64,000 bases of DNA from positions 1-64,000 of the forward strand of contig NZ_WHTD01000020.1 of assembly GCF_009379765.1 (NCBI RefSeq), read 5' to 3'. Below the pieces are notes generated by a model. The model was not told where the DNA came from. It worked only from the letters and a program-made list of their open reading frames with translations, and made no database searches. Both the position numbers and the translations under genes were made by a program. This DNA is from Actinophytocola sp. Lineage in GTDB: Bacteria > Actinomycetota > Actinomycetes > Mycobacteriales > Pseudonocardiaceae. How positions within the stretch are numbered: the stretch's first letter is position 1; each line of letters begins with the position of its first letter. Positions 20,185-29,881 of this stretch are shown piece by piece.

Positions 20185-21186
20185 TTGTCCGCGGATGCCA
20201 AGGGCCTCCGCAAGAACCCGATTCAAGAGATCTTCTGGACTAGAACCGGCCTCCTACTCCTGATCTTGTTGGTGACATCGGGGGTGGCGATGATCGCCAC
20301 CAGCGGCATGGCCCCCGGTGCCGGCAAGAACCTGCTCACCGCGGTCGCCACCGGCACCCTGGTCTCGGCCATCGTCGGCTTCGGCCAGACGCTCATCACC
20401 GCGACCGCGACCCAGCGGGCCATGCTCACGCCACTCATCGACGAGAGCCGCCAGGCGCTGCGCGACCTGTCCGCCGAGTACCGCTCGATGAACCGCGAGT
20501 TCTTCCCCACTCACGTGTTCGAGCCCACCGCCGAGCCCGACCCCGCCTTCAACAAGCTGATGATGCAGGACCTGCAGCGGACCAGGCAGTACCTGTTCCG
20601 CGGGTTCTCCGGGCGGCACGCGGCGGCGCGGCTGCTGCTGTCCAAGGCGGAGTGGGAGTTCCGTGCCGTGGTCGCCGACCCGCGCAACCTGAGCGGGATC
20701 AGCGGGCGGACAAGGTACCTGATCCGGCACTCGGCGGCGGATGTCGACTACGACACCATCCACGCCCGGTTGCACGAGGAGATCCGCATCGGGCTCGTAG
20801 GCCTCTACCTCGCACGCAGCCGGTGCACCCGGATGGAGGTCACGGTGATCTCCGACCCGCCGATCGACCGGCTGGAGATCTTCGACGACAGCGTCTGGGT
20901 GACGCTCTACAGCGACGCTCGAGCCACCACCGAGTTCCCGCGCACGCTGCGCTTCTCGGAAGGCTCGTTCATCTACAACATGGAGCGCGCCGAGTTCGGT
21001 CGCATCTCCGCGTCGCCGCACGCCCATCACCTGGTCATCAAGCCGGACACCACGCGCGAGGACTTCATCAAGCAGTTCCAGAAGATCACCGGCACACCGC
21101 TGACCGAGGAGCAGTTCCTCGAGCTGAACGCCGAGTTCTACAACTTCCTCCGGGAGTTTTCCGTCACCGCCGAGTTGGGGAGCTGA
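20185..21186 (+). CDS. Unknown protein with two N-terminal membrane helices
   Basis: A 333-residue protein I do not recognise. Two hydrophobic helices occupy about residues 18-40 and 50-70. A helical stretch (ATQRAMLTPLIDESRQALRDL) follows, then a soluble mixed alpha/beta domain of about 240 residues. The TTG at 20185 is chosen because of the strong AGGAGG just upstream. It is followed six bases later by a cupin-like gene and then by an HD-domain gene, all on one strand, suggesting a functional unit. The soluble part contains spaced Arg, Tyr and His residues but no motif that I can assign. Confidence 0.75.
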   Translation: MSADAKGLRKNPIQEIFWTRTGLLLLILLVTSGVAMIATSGMAPGAGKNLLTAVATGTLVSAIVGFGQTLITATATQRAMLTPLIDESRQALRDLSAEYRSMNREFFPTHVFEPTAEPDPAFNKLMMQDLQRTRQYLFRGFSGRHAAARLLLSKAEWEFRAVVADPRNLSGISGRTRYLIRHSAADVDYDTIHARLHEEIRIGLVGLYLARSRCTRMEVTVISDPPIDRLEIFDDSVWVTLYSDARATTEFPRTLRFSEGSFIYNMERAEFGRISASPHAHHLVIKPDTTREDFIKQFQKITGTPLTEEQFLELNAEFYNFLREFSVTAELGS

Positions 21187-21192
21187 TATCTC

Positions 21193-21831
21193 GTGCCCAT
21201 CCGGGTTTCCGTCCTGGGCGAGCTGGCCGAGCAGCTGAGAGCGGCCGAGCTCGACCTGTCCCAGCGCTGGGACGGCGTGGACAAGTGGTTCGACGCCTGG
21301 GCGGCGCAGCCGGGCCTGCGGACCAACCTGCGACACCACCTGCTCGAGTTACCCACCGAGCAGGCGGCCGCGATGACCGCGCGGTCCCGCGAGACGACCA
21401 CCCACTTCGCCTGGTGCCTGCGCGACCGGCCGGACGAGCCGTTCACGTTCTGGCTGCACGAGTACAAGGAGCAGCGGGACTGGCGGGCCGGCTACGCCGA
21501 CTCGGTGCACAACCACCGCTACCACTTCTGCACGACGATCCTGCGCGGCGGCTACCTGCACGAACGGTATGCCGCCACGATCAACCCCGGCACCGAGATG
21601 GTCGGGTCGGCCGAGCTGGTGGCGAGCACGCCGTGCCCGGTCGGCGCGACCGGCTTCCTGCTCGCGTCCGACTTCCACCGCATCCCCCGGGCCGCCGAGG
21701 GCACGATGACGTTCCTCGTGAAGTCGCGCGAGGTGACGCCTTGGAGCCTGTCCTACGACCCCGGCACCCACGAGAGCCACCGGCACGTGCCGGTGGAGAC
21801 CCGGCTGAAGCACCTGGCCAGCCGCCTCTGA
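21193..21831 (+). CDS. Cupin-type protein resembling cysteine dioxygenases
   Basis: A 212-residue soluble protein. A metal-binding cupin pattern can be seen: VHNHRYHFCTTILRGGYLHERY supplies two or three histidines of the first motif, and a later DFHRIPRAAEGTMTFLV supplies the second. This resembles the cysteine dioxygenase / PCO-like cupin layout; the substrate is unknown. The GTG start lies six bases after the previous stop, behind GGAG. It carries a TTA leucine codon at 21349-21351. The central gene of the three-gene cassette. Confidence 0.7.
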   Translation: MPIRVSVLGELAEQLRAAELDLSQRWDGVDKWFDAWAAQPGLRTNLRHHLLELPTEQAAAMTARSRETTTHFAWCLRDRPDEPFTFWLHEYKEQRDWRAGYADSVHNHRYHFCTTILRGGYLHERYAATINPGTEMVGSAELVASTPCPVGATGFLLASDFHRIPRAAEGTMTFLVKSREVTPWSLSYDPGTHESHRHVPVETRLKHLASRL

Positions 21832-21920
21832 GTCCGCCGCTGAGTCATCGCGTCCGCCGCGCGCGGCGTCTACCATGTTTCCCCGAGCAGCCGGCCGGTG
21901 GCCGGCTGTGGGGAGGCAGG

Positions 21921-22664
21921 ATGCATACCGAGGACGCCGGGTTGGTCGACTCGGCGGTGAACACTGTCGCGCCCGCCGTGCCGGCGGCCGCGCTGGCGGT
22001 CGTCGACGCGCTGGTGCGCCAGCTGTGCTCCCGCCACGCCGGACGGCTGCCGTTCCACGGCTGGCACCACGTCAGCTTCGTGCGGGCCAAGGCCGTGCGG
22101 TTCGCCGGGGCCAACGGGGCCGAGGTCAGCGTGGTCGAGACCGCCGCGCTCGTGCACGACGTCAACTACCTCGTGCGCCGCAACTCCCCCGCGGCCGCGG
22201 GCGGCGAGCTGCGGATGGACGTGCTCGCCCGTGCCGGCGTCCCGGCGCCGACCGCCCGGCGGATCGACGAGATCGTCAACGAGGCCGAGATGGCCAACCG
22301 CGGCCCGGACATCTCCCTGGAGGCGCAGGCGCTGTCCGACGCCGACACGCTGTTCAAGGCGCTGCCGATGACCCCGGTGATGCTGTCGCACCGCTACCTC
22401 GCGGAGAACGGCATCACGCTGCGCGAGCTGGCCGACAAGATCGTCGGCGAGCAGCAGGACGTGCACGACGGCGGCTACTACTTCTACAACCCGGACGCGG
22501 CCGCCGCCTACTCCCGCTGGGCGGCCACCAACCTCATGCTGTGGCAGCACATCCGCGAGTCGCTGGACGACCACGACGTCGCCGAGCTGCTCGACGCCGT
22601 GACCTCCCTGGGGATCATCGGTGTGCCTCCCGCACGACCCACTCGGTCCCGTCCCGGTCGCTGA
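21921..22664 (+). CDS. HD-domain phosphohydrolase-like protein
   Basis: A 247-residue soluble protein. The HD-type metal site is seen in FHGWHHVSFVRAKAV and in TAALVHDVNYLV, with a following SDADTLFKALP motif. Such domains hydrolyse phosphate esters, often nucleotides; the substrate is unknown. The ATG sits behind GGGGAGG. It is separated by 89 bp from the cupin gene on the same strand. The last dozen residues ([12 protein letters not shown]) are basic and unlike the body, and run across a reverse-strand fragment, so the C-terminus may be altered. Confidence 0.78.
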   Translation: MHTEDAGLVDSAVNTVAPAVPAAALAVVDALVRQLCSRHAGRLPFHGWHHVSFVRAKAVRFAGANGAEVSVVETAALVHDVNYLVRRNSPAAAGGELRMDVLARAGVPAPTARRIDEIVNEAEMANRGPDISLEAQALSDADTLFKALPMTPVMLSHRYLAENGITLRELADKIVGEQQDVHDGGYYFYNPDAAAAYSRWAATNLMLWQHIRESLDDHDVAELLDAVTSLGIIGVPPARPTRSRPGR

Positions 22665-22692
22665 ACGCCAGGAACGTGTTCCATGGCCCAGC
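22619..22692 (-). pseudogene. Possible gene remnant (reverse-strand C-terminal fragment)
   Basis: The reverse strand encodes about 22 residues, NTFLAFSDRDGTEWVVREAH, followed by a TGA. This looks like a protein end rather than random sequence, but no start codon or upstream body is present. It overlaps the 3' end of the HD-domain gene in antisense and adjoins the stop of the SRPBCC gene. It may be residual sequence from a lost gene. Confidence 0.25.
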
Positions 22693-23172
22693 TCATGCCA
22701 GCGGGGCTCCTTCGGTGAGCAGCGCGGCGAGCCGGTCGAAGCCCTCGCCGACGCCGCGAGCCATGCCGGACTCCAGGACCGCGTCGCGGATCTCCTTGGT
22801 GGGAAAGCGAACCGTGTTGGTGAGCGTGGTGCCGCCGACGTGCTCGACGAGCACGATGCTGGCGATCGACTCGTGCGCCGCCCGCGCCTCGCAGTCCACA
22901 TTGGACTCCGTCGTGACGAGCCGCTCGGGCGGCGCGATCTCCAGGTACGTGCCGCGCAGGGTCATCTCGGCGCCGGCCGGGCCGCGCATCAGGTAGTGCC
23001 AGGCGCCGCCCGGCCGCAGGTCGATCTCGCAGACCGCGAGCCGCCAGCCGTGCGGCCCGAACCAGCGCTTCAGCAGCTCCGGCCTGGTGTGGGCGTCGAA
23101 GACCAGCTTGCGCGGCGCGGCGAACTCCTTGACGAGGACGATCTCCCGGTCGGTCGGGGTGGCGAGCCTCAT
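22693..23172 (-). CDS. SRPBCC (AHSA1-like) domain protein
   Basis: A 159-residue START/Bet v1-like protein of the activator-of-Hsp90-homologue type. It carries the typical ordering FAAPRKLVFDAHTRPELLKRWFGP near the start, then GGAWHYLMRGP, GTYLEIAPPERLV and a C-terminal amphipathic helix GMARGVGEGFDRLAALL. It binds a small hydrophobic ligand in related proteins; the ligand here is unknown. It is coupled (ATGA) to the ArsR-like regulator encoded just upstream, a common two-gene arrangement. Confidence 0.92.
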   Translation of the reverse strand: MRLATPTDREIVLVKEFAAPRKLVFDAHTRPELLKRWFGPHGWRLAVCEIDLRPGGAWHYLMRGPAGAEMTLRGTYLEIAPPERLVTTESNVDCEARAAHESIASIVLVEHVGGTTLTNTVRFPTKEIRDAVLESGMARGVGEGFDRLAALLTEGAPLA

Positions 23173-23504
23173 CGCTCCTCCCGCAGCTCGTCGAGCAGGC
23201 CCTCGAGGCGCTCGTAGCTCTCGGCCCAGAACCGGCGGTACCCGACGAGCCACTCGGTGGCGTCCCGGAGCGGCTGGGCCTCCAGCCGGCACGGCCGCCG
23301 CTGGGCGTCCCGGCCGCGGGAGACGAGCCCGGCCCGTTCGAGGACCTTGAGGTGCTTGGAGATGGCCGGCTGCGTCATGGCGAACGGCTCCGCCAGCTCC
23401 TTGACCGAGGCGTCTCCCCTGGCCAGCCGGGCGAGGATGGCCCGCCTGGTCGGATCCGCGAGAGCGGCGAACGTCGCGTCCAACCGGTCGAGTGCCGCGG
23501 TCAT
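23169..23504 (-). CDS. ArsR-family winged-helix regulator
   Basis: A 111-residue repressor-type protein with a complete ArsR fold: LADPTRRAILARLARGDASV, then the recognition helix MTQPAISKHLKVLERAGLV. No metal-binding cysteine pair is visible, so it likely senses something other than a metal. Its stop overlaps the start of the SRPBCC gene. Such pairs are usually auto-regulated. Confidence 0.93.
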   Translation of the reverse strand: MTAALDRLDATFAALADPTRRAILARLARGDASVKELAEPFAMTQPAISKHLKVLERAGLVSRGRDAQRRPCRLEAQPLRDATEWLVGYRRFWAESYERLEGLLDELREER

Positions 23505-23565
23505 CCATCACCTCCAGGTTCAATAACCAAACGCTACCGCCCCACACCCCCGCCCCGCCCCCTGT

Positions 23566-23850
23566 CGCAACCATGTCGCCCCCTGGCGCAGCCATGTCGA
23601 CCCGCGGCGTCGCCGTGTCGACCCGCGGCGCAGCCATGTCGCCCCCTGGCTATGGCGTGTCGACCGGTGGCGGTGCCAACGCGACCGACCCTCCGCGATG
23701 CCGCGCGCCACGCGACGCCGCACCAAGTCGGCTCAGCGACGCACGAAGACGACACGGCCGCGCCGCCGGACGACACGGCGACGTGAGAGGACGACACGGC
23801 CGCGCCGCGGGACGACACAGCGACGTGAGAGGACGACACGGTCGCGGGTC
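23566..23850. repeat. Two facing arrays of 21-bp repeats
   Basis: Left array: five 21-bp units at 23566, 23587, 23608, 23629 and 23650, each with a core like catgtcgaccc or cgtgtcgaccc. Right array: five 21-bp units at 23746, 23767, 23788, 23809 and 23830, each starting gacgacac. The right core read on the other strand is gtgtcgtc, so the arrays face each other across about 75 bp. The block fills the intergenic gap between the arsR start and the ctaB end. ORFs through it have no recognisable protein character. Confidence 0.85.
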
Positions 23851-23872
23851 GCGGGGGGCGGGTGGGGGTGGG

Positions 23873-24808
23873 TTAGGGGAGGCCTATGACGGGGAGGCTC
23901 AGGGCGGAGTCGACGGCGAGTGCCACGAACACCAGGGTCAGGTAGGTGTTCGACATGTGGAAGAGCTTCATCGGCCTGCCCGGCTCGCCCCGGCGCACCG
24001 CGGCGTACAGCCGGTGGGCGACGACCAGGAACCACCCGCCGGTGAGCACCGCGAAGCCCGTGTACACCCAGCCGGTGGCGGGCACGAGTAGCAACGTCCA
24101 CAGGACCATCACCCACGAGTAGGTGACGATCTGGCGGACGACCCGGTCCGGCGTCGTGACGACCGGGAGCATCGGCACGCCGGCGCGCGCGTAGTCGTCG
24201 CGGAACTTCATCGCCAAGGCCCAGAAGTGTGGCGGCGTCCAGAAGAAGATGACGCCGAACATGACGAGTGCGGGCCACCCCACGGAGCCGGTGACGGCCG
24301 ACCAGCCGATGACCACCGGCATGCAGCCGGCCGCCCCGCCCCACACGATGTTCTGCGCGGTCCGCCTCTTCAGAACCATTGTGTACACGAGTACGTAGAA
24401 GAGGATGGCGCCTACGGCCATCGACGCGGCGAGCAGGTTGGTGGTCGGCCAGAGCCAGGCGAAGGACAGGACCCCGAGGGTCACGCCGAAGATCAACGCG
24501 TTACGAGTGGGGACCTGATGACGAGGAAGCGGCCGCGCACTGGTGCGCTTCATCACGGCGTCGATGTCGGCGTCGGCCACGCAGTTGAGCGCGTTGGCCG
24601 AGCCGGCGGCCATCGTGCCGCCGAACAGCGTAGCGAACACCAGCCACGGCGACGGGATGCCGCGGGCGGCCAGCATCATGGCCGGCACCGTGGTGACCAG
24701 CAGCAGCTCGATGATCCGCGGCTTGGTCAGCGCGATGTAAGCCAGCAGCACGTCCTTGCGGCGACGCGTGCCACGAGCGGCATCGAGGGCAGCGCTCACC
24801 GGCGGCAT
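23873..24808 (-). CDS. ctaB: Protoheme IX farnesyltransferase CtaB (heme O synthase)
   Basis: A 311-residue UbiA-family membrane enzyme that attaches a farnesyl group to protoheme IX, giving heme O, the substrate of CtaA. The prenyltransferase motif is [23 protein letters not shown]; the second motif region is [20 protein letters not shown]. About nine membrane helices are visible. It is divergent from tkt across 197 bp, which must hold both promoters. Confidence 0.96.
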   Translation of the reverse strand: MPPVSAALDAARGTRRRKDVLLAYIALTKPRIIELLLVTTVPAMMLAARGIPSPWLVFATLFGGTMAAGSANALNCVADADIDAVMKRTSARPLPRHQVPTRNALIFGVTLGVLSFAWLWPTTNLLAASMAVGAILFYVLVYTMVLKRRTAQNIVWGGAAGCMPVVIGWSAVTGSVGWPALVMFGVIFFWTPPHFWALAMKFRDDYARAGVPMLPVVTTPDRVVRQIVTYSWVMVLWTLLLVPATGWVYTGFAVLTGGWFLVVAHRLYAAVRRGEPGRPMKLFHMSNTYLTLVFVALAVDSALSLPVIGLP

Positions 24809-25005
24809 TCAGCTCCCCATGGTCAGTTCGGCAACGGTTCGGATCCTAGCTCCGTGACCGTGACCGGCCGGGATCGGGTGCCTTCGTTAGTCTTGGCCCT
24901 GACGAGGTACTACGAGGGAAGACACGCGCGTCGCGCCAGGTCGAGGGGGCTGACACGCGGGCCGCTCGTACGTTCACACAGTCGAGTAAATGGGAGCTTT
25001 GGTCC

Positions 25006-27126
25006 GTGTCCATCAGCAGTGACGAACTCGCCCGTTTGACCACCCCGAACACCCCGGACGACTGGACGGATCTCGACAAACGTGCCGTCGACACCATCCG
25101 GGTCCTCGCCGCCGACGCGGTGCAGGAGGCGGGCAACGGCCACCCGGGCACCGCCATGAGCCTCGCGCCGACGGCGTACGCGCTCTACCAGCGCGTCATG
25201 CGGCACGACCCGAACGACCCGGACTGGATCGGCCGGGACCGCTTCGTACTCTCCGCCGGCCACTCGAGCCTCACCCTCTACCTGCAGCTCTTCCTCTCCG
25301 GCTACGGCTTGGAGATCGACGACATCGCCGCGCTGCGCACGTGGGGCTCCAAGACCCCCGGCCACCCCGAGCACGGGCACACCGCGGGCGTCGAGATCAC
25401 CACCGGCCCGCTCGGCCAGGGCATCGCCTCCTCGGTCGGCATGGCCATGGCCGCCCGCCGCGAGCGCGGCCTGTTCGACCCGGACGCCGCGCCCGGCGAG
25501 AGCGTCTTCGACCACGTCATCTACGTGATCGGCTCCGACGGCGACATCGAGGAGGGCGTCTCCTCCGAGGCCTCCTCGCTCGCCGGCCGCCAGGAGCTCG
25601 GCAACCTCGTGGTGATCTACGACGACAACCAGATCTCCATCGAGGACGACACCAACATCGCGCTGTCCGAGGACACCGCCAAGCGCTACGAGGCCTACGG
25701 CTGGCACGTCCAGGTCATCGACGGCGGCGAGGACGTCACCGCGATCCTGGCCGCCGTCGAGGCCGCCAAGGCCGAGACCGGCAGGCCGTCGTTCATCGTG
25801 CTGCGCACGGTCATCGGCTACCCGGCGCCCACCAAGATGAACACCGGCAAGGCGCACGGCGCGGCGCTGGGCGAGGGCGAGGTCGCCGAGGTCAAGAAGA
25901 TCCTCGGCTTCGACCCCGCGCAGAAGTTCGTCGTCGAGCCCGAGGTGCTCGCGCACACCCGGATGGTCGCCGAGCGCGGCAAGCAGACCCGCGCCGAGTG
26001 GGAGGTCGCGTTCGACTCCTGGGCCAGGGCCAACCCGGAGCGCAAGGAGCTGCTCGACCGGGCCACCGCCTACCGGCTGCCGGACGGCTGGACCGACAGC
26101 CTCCCCAGCTGGGACCCCGACGAGAAGGGTCTGGCCACCCGCAAGGCGTCCGGCCAGGTGCTGACCGCGCTGGCCGACGTGCTGCCCGAGCTGTGGGGTG
26201 GCTCCGCGGACCTCGCGGAGAGCAACAACACCACGATGAAGGGCGCCGACTCGTTCGGCCCCACCGAGGCGTCCACAAAGGAGTGGAACGCCAACCCGTA
26301 CGGCCGCACGCTGCACTTCGGCGTCCGCGAGCACGCGATGGGCTCCATCCTCAACGGCATCGTGCTGCACGGCCCCACCCGCCCGTACGGCGCCACGTTC
26401 CTCGTGTTCAGCGACTACATGCGCCCGCCGGTGCGGCTGGCCGCGCTGCAGAACCTGCCCACCACCTACGTCTGGACGCACGACTCGATCGGCCTCGGCG
26501 AGGACGGCCCCACCCACCAGCCGATCGAGCAGCTCGCCGCGCTGCGGGCCATCCCCGGCCTGGTGATGCTCCGGCCCGGCGACGCCAACGAGACGGCGGC
26601 CGCTTGGCGGGCGATCCTCGAGCAGTCGTCCCAGCCCGTCGGCCTCGCGCTCACGCGGCAGAACCTGCCGGTGCTCGACGGCACCAAGGAGCTGGCCGCC
26701 GAAGGCGTCAAGAAGGGCGGCTACGTGCTTGCCAGGGAGTCGGCGGCCAGCGGCGGGGTACCCGCCGTGGTGCTCATCGCCACAGGCTCCGAGCTGCAGC
26801 TGGCGGTGGCGGCACGGAAGATCCTCGAGGCCGACGGCGTTGGAACAAGTGTGGTCTCGATGCCGTCCGTGGAGTGGTTCGACGCGCAGGACGAGGCCTA
26901 CCGCGACGCGGTGATCCCACCGGCCGCGCGGGCCAGGGTCGCGGTCGAGGCCGGCGTCGCGCAGCCGTGGCACCGGTTCGTCGGCGACGCGGGCGAGGTC
27001 GTCTCCATCGAGCACTTCGGTGCCTCGGCCGACCACAAGACCTTGTTCCGCGAGTTCGGGTTCACAACCGAGGCGGTCGTGGCCGCGGCTCGCCGCTCAC
27101 TACAGCGATTGGAGGGGCAGGCATGA
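25006..27126 (+). CDS. tkt: Transketolase
   Basis: A thiamine-diphosphate enzyme of 706 residues that transfers two-carbon units in the non-oxidative pentose phosphate pathway. It shows [30 protein letters not shown], the TPP/Mg motif [19 protein letters not shown] and the C-terminal [17 protein letters not shown]. The GTG start is at 25006, and the stop overlaps the tal ATG by four bases. It heads the operon tkt-tal-pgi-zwf-opcA-pgl. Confidence 0.97.
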   Translation: MSISSDELARLTTPNTPDDWTDLDKRAVDTIRVLAADAVQEAGNGHPGTAMSLAPTAYALYQRVMRHDPNDPDWIGRDRFVLSAGHSSLTLYLQLFLSGYGLEIDDIAALRTWGSKTPGHPEHGHTAGVEITTGPLGQGIASSVGMAMAARRERGLFDPDAAPGESVFDHVIYVIGSDGDIEEGVSSEASSLAGRQELGNLVVIYDDNQISIEDDTNIALSEDTAKRYEAYGWHVQVIDGGEDVTAILAAVEAAKAETGRPSFIVLRTVIGYPAPTKMNTGKAHGAALGEGEVAEVKKILGFDPAQKFVVEPEVLAHTRMVAERGKQTRAEWEVAFDSWARANPERKELLDRATAYRLPDGWTDSLPSWDPDEKGLATRKASGQVLTALADVLPELWGGSADLAESNNTTMKGADSFGPTEASTKEWNANPYGRTLHFGVREHAMGSILNGIVLHGPTRPYGATFLVFSDYMRPPVRLAALQNLPTTYVWTHDSIGLGEDGPTHQPIEQLAALRAIPGLVMLRPGDANETAAAWRAILEQSSQPVGLALTRQNLPVLDGTKELAAEGVKKGGYVLARESAASGGVPAVVLIATGSELQLAVAARKILEADGVGTSVVSMPSVEWFDAQDEAYRDAVIPPAARARVAVEAGVAQPWHRFVGDAGEVVSIEHFGASADHKTLFREFGFTTEAVVAAARRSLQRLEGQA

Positions 27127-28241
27127 CCGACAAGCTCGCTCAGCTGTCCGAAGCCGGGGTTTCCATCTGGCTCGACGATGTCTCCCGGCGCCGGCTCGAC
27201 ACCGGCAACCTGGCGGAGCTGATCCGTGCCAAGCACGTGGTCGGCGTCACCAGCAACCCGACGATCTTCGCGAAGGCGCTGGCCGACGCGTCGGACTACG
27301 ACGATCAGGTACGCGAGCTCGCCGCGCGCGGCGCGTCACTGGACGCCGCTGTCCGCGAGATCACCACCACCGACATCCGCACCGCGTGCGACCTGTTCCG
27401 CGACGTGTGGCAGGCCACCGGCGGCATCGACGGCCGGGTGTCCATCGAGGTCGACCCGCGGCTGGCGAACGACACGGACAAGACGGTCGCCGAGGCGCTG
27501 GACCTGTGGAAGACCGTGGACCGGCCGAACCTGTACGTGAAGATCCCGGCCACCGAGGCGGGGCTGCCGGCGATCACCCGCACGCTCGCCGAGGGCGTCA
27601 GCGTCAACGTCACGCTGATCTTCTCGGTGCAGCGCTACCGCGAGGTGATGGACGCGTTCCTCGCCGGCCTGGAGCAGGCCAAGGCCAACGGGCACGACAT
27701 CGCCAAGCTCACCTCGGTCGCCTCGTTCTTCGTGTCCCGTGTGGACACCGAGGTGGACAAGCGGCTCGACGCGATCGGCTCGGACGAGGCCAAGGCGCTG
27801 CGCGGCAAGGCGGCCGTGGCCAACGCCCGGTTGGCCTACGCGGCCTTCGAGGAGGTGCTCGCGAGCGAGCGCTGGCAGGCGCTGGCCGCGGACGGGGCCA
27901 CCCCGCAGCGTCCACTGTGGGCGTCCACCGGCGTGAAGAACCCGAACTACAAGGACACCCTGTACGTCGACGAGCTGGTCGTCGCCGACACGGTCAACAC
28001 GATGCCGGAGAACACGCTGCACGCGGTTGCCGACCACGGGGACCTCCGCGGCGATACGGTGACCGGCACCAAGGCCCATGCTCAGCAGGTGTTCGACGAG
28101 CTGGCCGCGGTCGGCGTCGACATCGACGACGTGCACCTGGTGCTGGAGAACGAAGGCGTGGAGAAGTTCGAGAAGTCCTGGGAAGAGCTGCTCGAATCGG
28201 TCGACGGCCAACTCGAGGCCGCACACTCGACAGGGAGCTGA
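27123..28241 (+). CDS. tal: Transaldolase
   Basis: A TIM-barrel aldolase of 372 residues in the pentose phosphate pathway. The Schiff-base lysine is Lys140 in NLYVKIPAT. Other signatures are [13 protein letters not shown] near the N-terminus and [18 protein letters not shown]. The length is that of the long actinobacterial type. ATGA overlap with tkt; eight bases separate it from pgi. Confidence 0.97.
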   Translation: MTDKLAQLSEAGVSIWLDDVSRRRLDTGNLAELIRAKHVVGVTSNPTIFAKALADASDYDDQVRELAARGASLDAAVREITTTDIRTACDLFRDVWQATGGIDGRVSIEVDPRLANDTDKTVAEALDLWKTVDRPNLYVKIPATEAGLPAITRTLAEGVSVNVTLIFSVQRYREVMDAFLAGLEQAKANGHDIAKLTSVASFFVSRVDTEVDKRLDAIGSDEAKALRGKAAVANARLAYAAFEEVLASERWQALAADGATPQRPLWASTGVKNPNYKDTLYVDELVVADTVNTMPENTLHAVADHGDLRGDTVTGTKAHAQQVFDELAAVGVDIDDVHLVLENEGVEKFEKSWEELLESVDGQLEAAHSTGS

Positions 28242-28249
28242 CAAGGCAG

Positions 28250-29881
28250 ATGACGGTGCCGGAGGAACGGCCGGAGAACGCGGCCGGGACGGTACAGGAG
28301 CGGCTGGTCGCCGAGGTGACCTCGCTGGTCGGACAACTGGTGGCGGACAAGGTCGCCTCGCGGCTCGCCGGCGGGGACGCCACGCTGTGGGGCCCGGAGG
28401 CCGAGCCCGAGGCGTCGGTCCGGCTGGCCTGGACGAAGCTGCACGAGACCTCGCGGCCACTGGTCGCCGAGATCGAGGCGCTGCGGGCCGAGCTGAACGC
28501 CGAGGGCGTCGACCGGGTCGTGCTGGCCGGCATGGGCGGCTCGTCGCTCGCGCCCGAGGTCATCACGAGCACCGCCGGCGTACCGCTGGTCGTGCTGGAC
28601 ACCACCGATCCCGGCCAGATCGCCGACGCGCTCGAGGGCGACCTGACCCGCACGGTGCTGGTGGTGTCGTCCAAGTCCGGGTCCACTGTGGAGACCGACA
28701 GCCACCGGCGGATCTTCGAGGAGGCGTTCACCGCGGAGGGGATCGACGCCGCGTCGCGCGTCGTCGTGGTCACCGACCCCGGCTCGCCGCTCGAGGCGGC
28801 GGCCACGGAAGCGGGCTACCGCAAGGTGTTCCTGGCCGATCCGCACGTCGGCGGGCGCTACTCGGCGCTCACCGCGTTCGGCCTCGTGCCGTCGGGCCTG
28901 GCGGGCGCCGACCTGCGCAAGCTGATCGACGACGCGGCGGACACCGCGGACGAGCTGGCCACCGACGTCGACGGCAACCCGGCGCTGCTGCTGGCCGCCG
29001 CGCTCGGCGCGGCACACACCCGCGGGGCGGAGAAGGCGGTGCTCGCCGACACCGGCTCCGGCATCACCGGCTTCGGCGAGTGGGCCGAACAGCTCATCGC
29101 CGAGTCCACCGGCAAGAACGGCACCGGCCTGCTGCCGGTGGTCGTCGAGAACGCGGAGAGCCCCGGGTTCGCCGACGCCAAGGAGGACGCCACCCCGGTC
29201 GCCATCGGCCCCAAGCCCGACGGCCTCATGCTGGCCACCGAGGGCACCCTCGGCGGGCTGATCCTGTTGTGGGAGACCGCTACCGCGATCGTCGGCAGGC
29301 TGCTCGCGATCAACCCGTTCGACCAGCCGGACGTCGAGGCGGCCAAGAAGGCGGCCAGGTCGCTGCTCGACGCGCCCGCCGAGGACGCCGCCGCGCCGAC
29401 CTTTGTGGACGGTCCGGTCGAGGTGTTCGCCCAGGACGGCCTGCTGCCGGAGGGCACCGGCACGTTGACCGGGGCGCTGCGGGCGTTCCTCGCCACCACA
29501 CCGGACTTCGGCTACGTCGCGGTCCAGGCCTACCTGGACCGGATCGCCGACGCGTCGGCGATCGTGCTGCGGGCCGAGCTGGCCCGGCGCACCGGCGTGC
29601 AGACCACGTTCGGCTGGGGACCGCGCTTCCTGCACTCCACCGGGCAGTACCACAAGGGCGGCCACCAGAACGGCGTGTTCCTGCAGATCACCGGCGCGGT
29701 CACGGACGACCTGGCGGTGCCGGGCCGGCCCTACACGCTCGGCACCCTGCAGCGGGCACAGGCGCTCGGCGACGGCCAGGTGCTGGCCGACCACGGCCGG
29801 CCGGTGCTGCGCCTGCACTTCACCGACCGGGCCGCCGGTCTCGCTCATCTGGTCGAAGCCGTTCAGGAGGTCGGGGTTTGA
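28250..29881 (+). CDS. pgi: Glucose-6-phosphate isomerase
   Basis: Interconverts glucose 6-phosphate and fructose 6-phosphate (543 residues). The SIS fold is recognised by GMGGSSLAPEVI, VVSSKSGSTVET and the C-terminal HSTGQYHKGGHQNGVFLQIT. It diverges from classical E. coli-like Pgi and matches the form found in actinobacterial pentose-phosphate operons. The ATG lies eight bases after tal. Its stop overlaps the TTG start of zwf. Confidence 0.94.
   Translation: MTVPEERPENAAGTVQERLVAEVTSLVGQLVADKVASRLAGGDATLWGPEAEPEASVRLAWTKLHETSRPLVAEIEALRAELNAEGVDRVVLAGMGGSSLAPEVITSTAGVPLVVLDTTDPGQIADALEGDLTRTVLVVSSKSGSTVETDSHRRIFEEAFTAEGIDAASRVVVVTDPGSPLEAAATEAGYRKVFLADPHVGGRYSALTAFGLVPSGLAGADLRKLIDDAADTADELATDVDGNPALLLAAALGAAHTRGAEKAVLADTGSGITGFGEWAEQLIAESTGKNGTGLLPVVVENAESPGFADAKEDATPVAIGPKPDGLMLATEGTLGGLILLWETATAIVGRLLAINPFDQPDVEAAKKAARSLLDAPAEDAAAPTFVDGPVEVFAQDGLLPEGTGTLTGALRAFLATTPDFGYVAVQAYLDRIADASAIVLRAELARRTGVQTTFGWGPRFLHSTGQYHKGGHQNGVFLQITGAVTDDLAVPGRPYTLGTLQRAQALGDGQVLADHGRPVLRLHFTDRAAGLAHLVEAVQEVGV

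Noticed and set aside
23566-23850. CRISPR array
   Set aside because: The units are directly adjacent 21-bp repeats without unique spacers, and no cas gene is nearby.
23492-24091. Possible protein with repeats of short Ser/Thr/Arg words at 23.5-23.9 kb
   Set aside because: The repeats are 21 bp DNA units, open in several frames on both strands, and the product has no recognisable domain.
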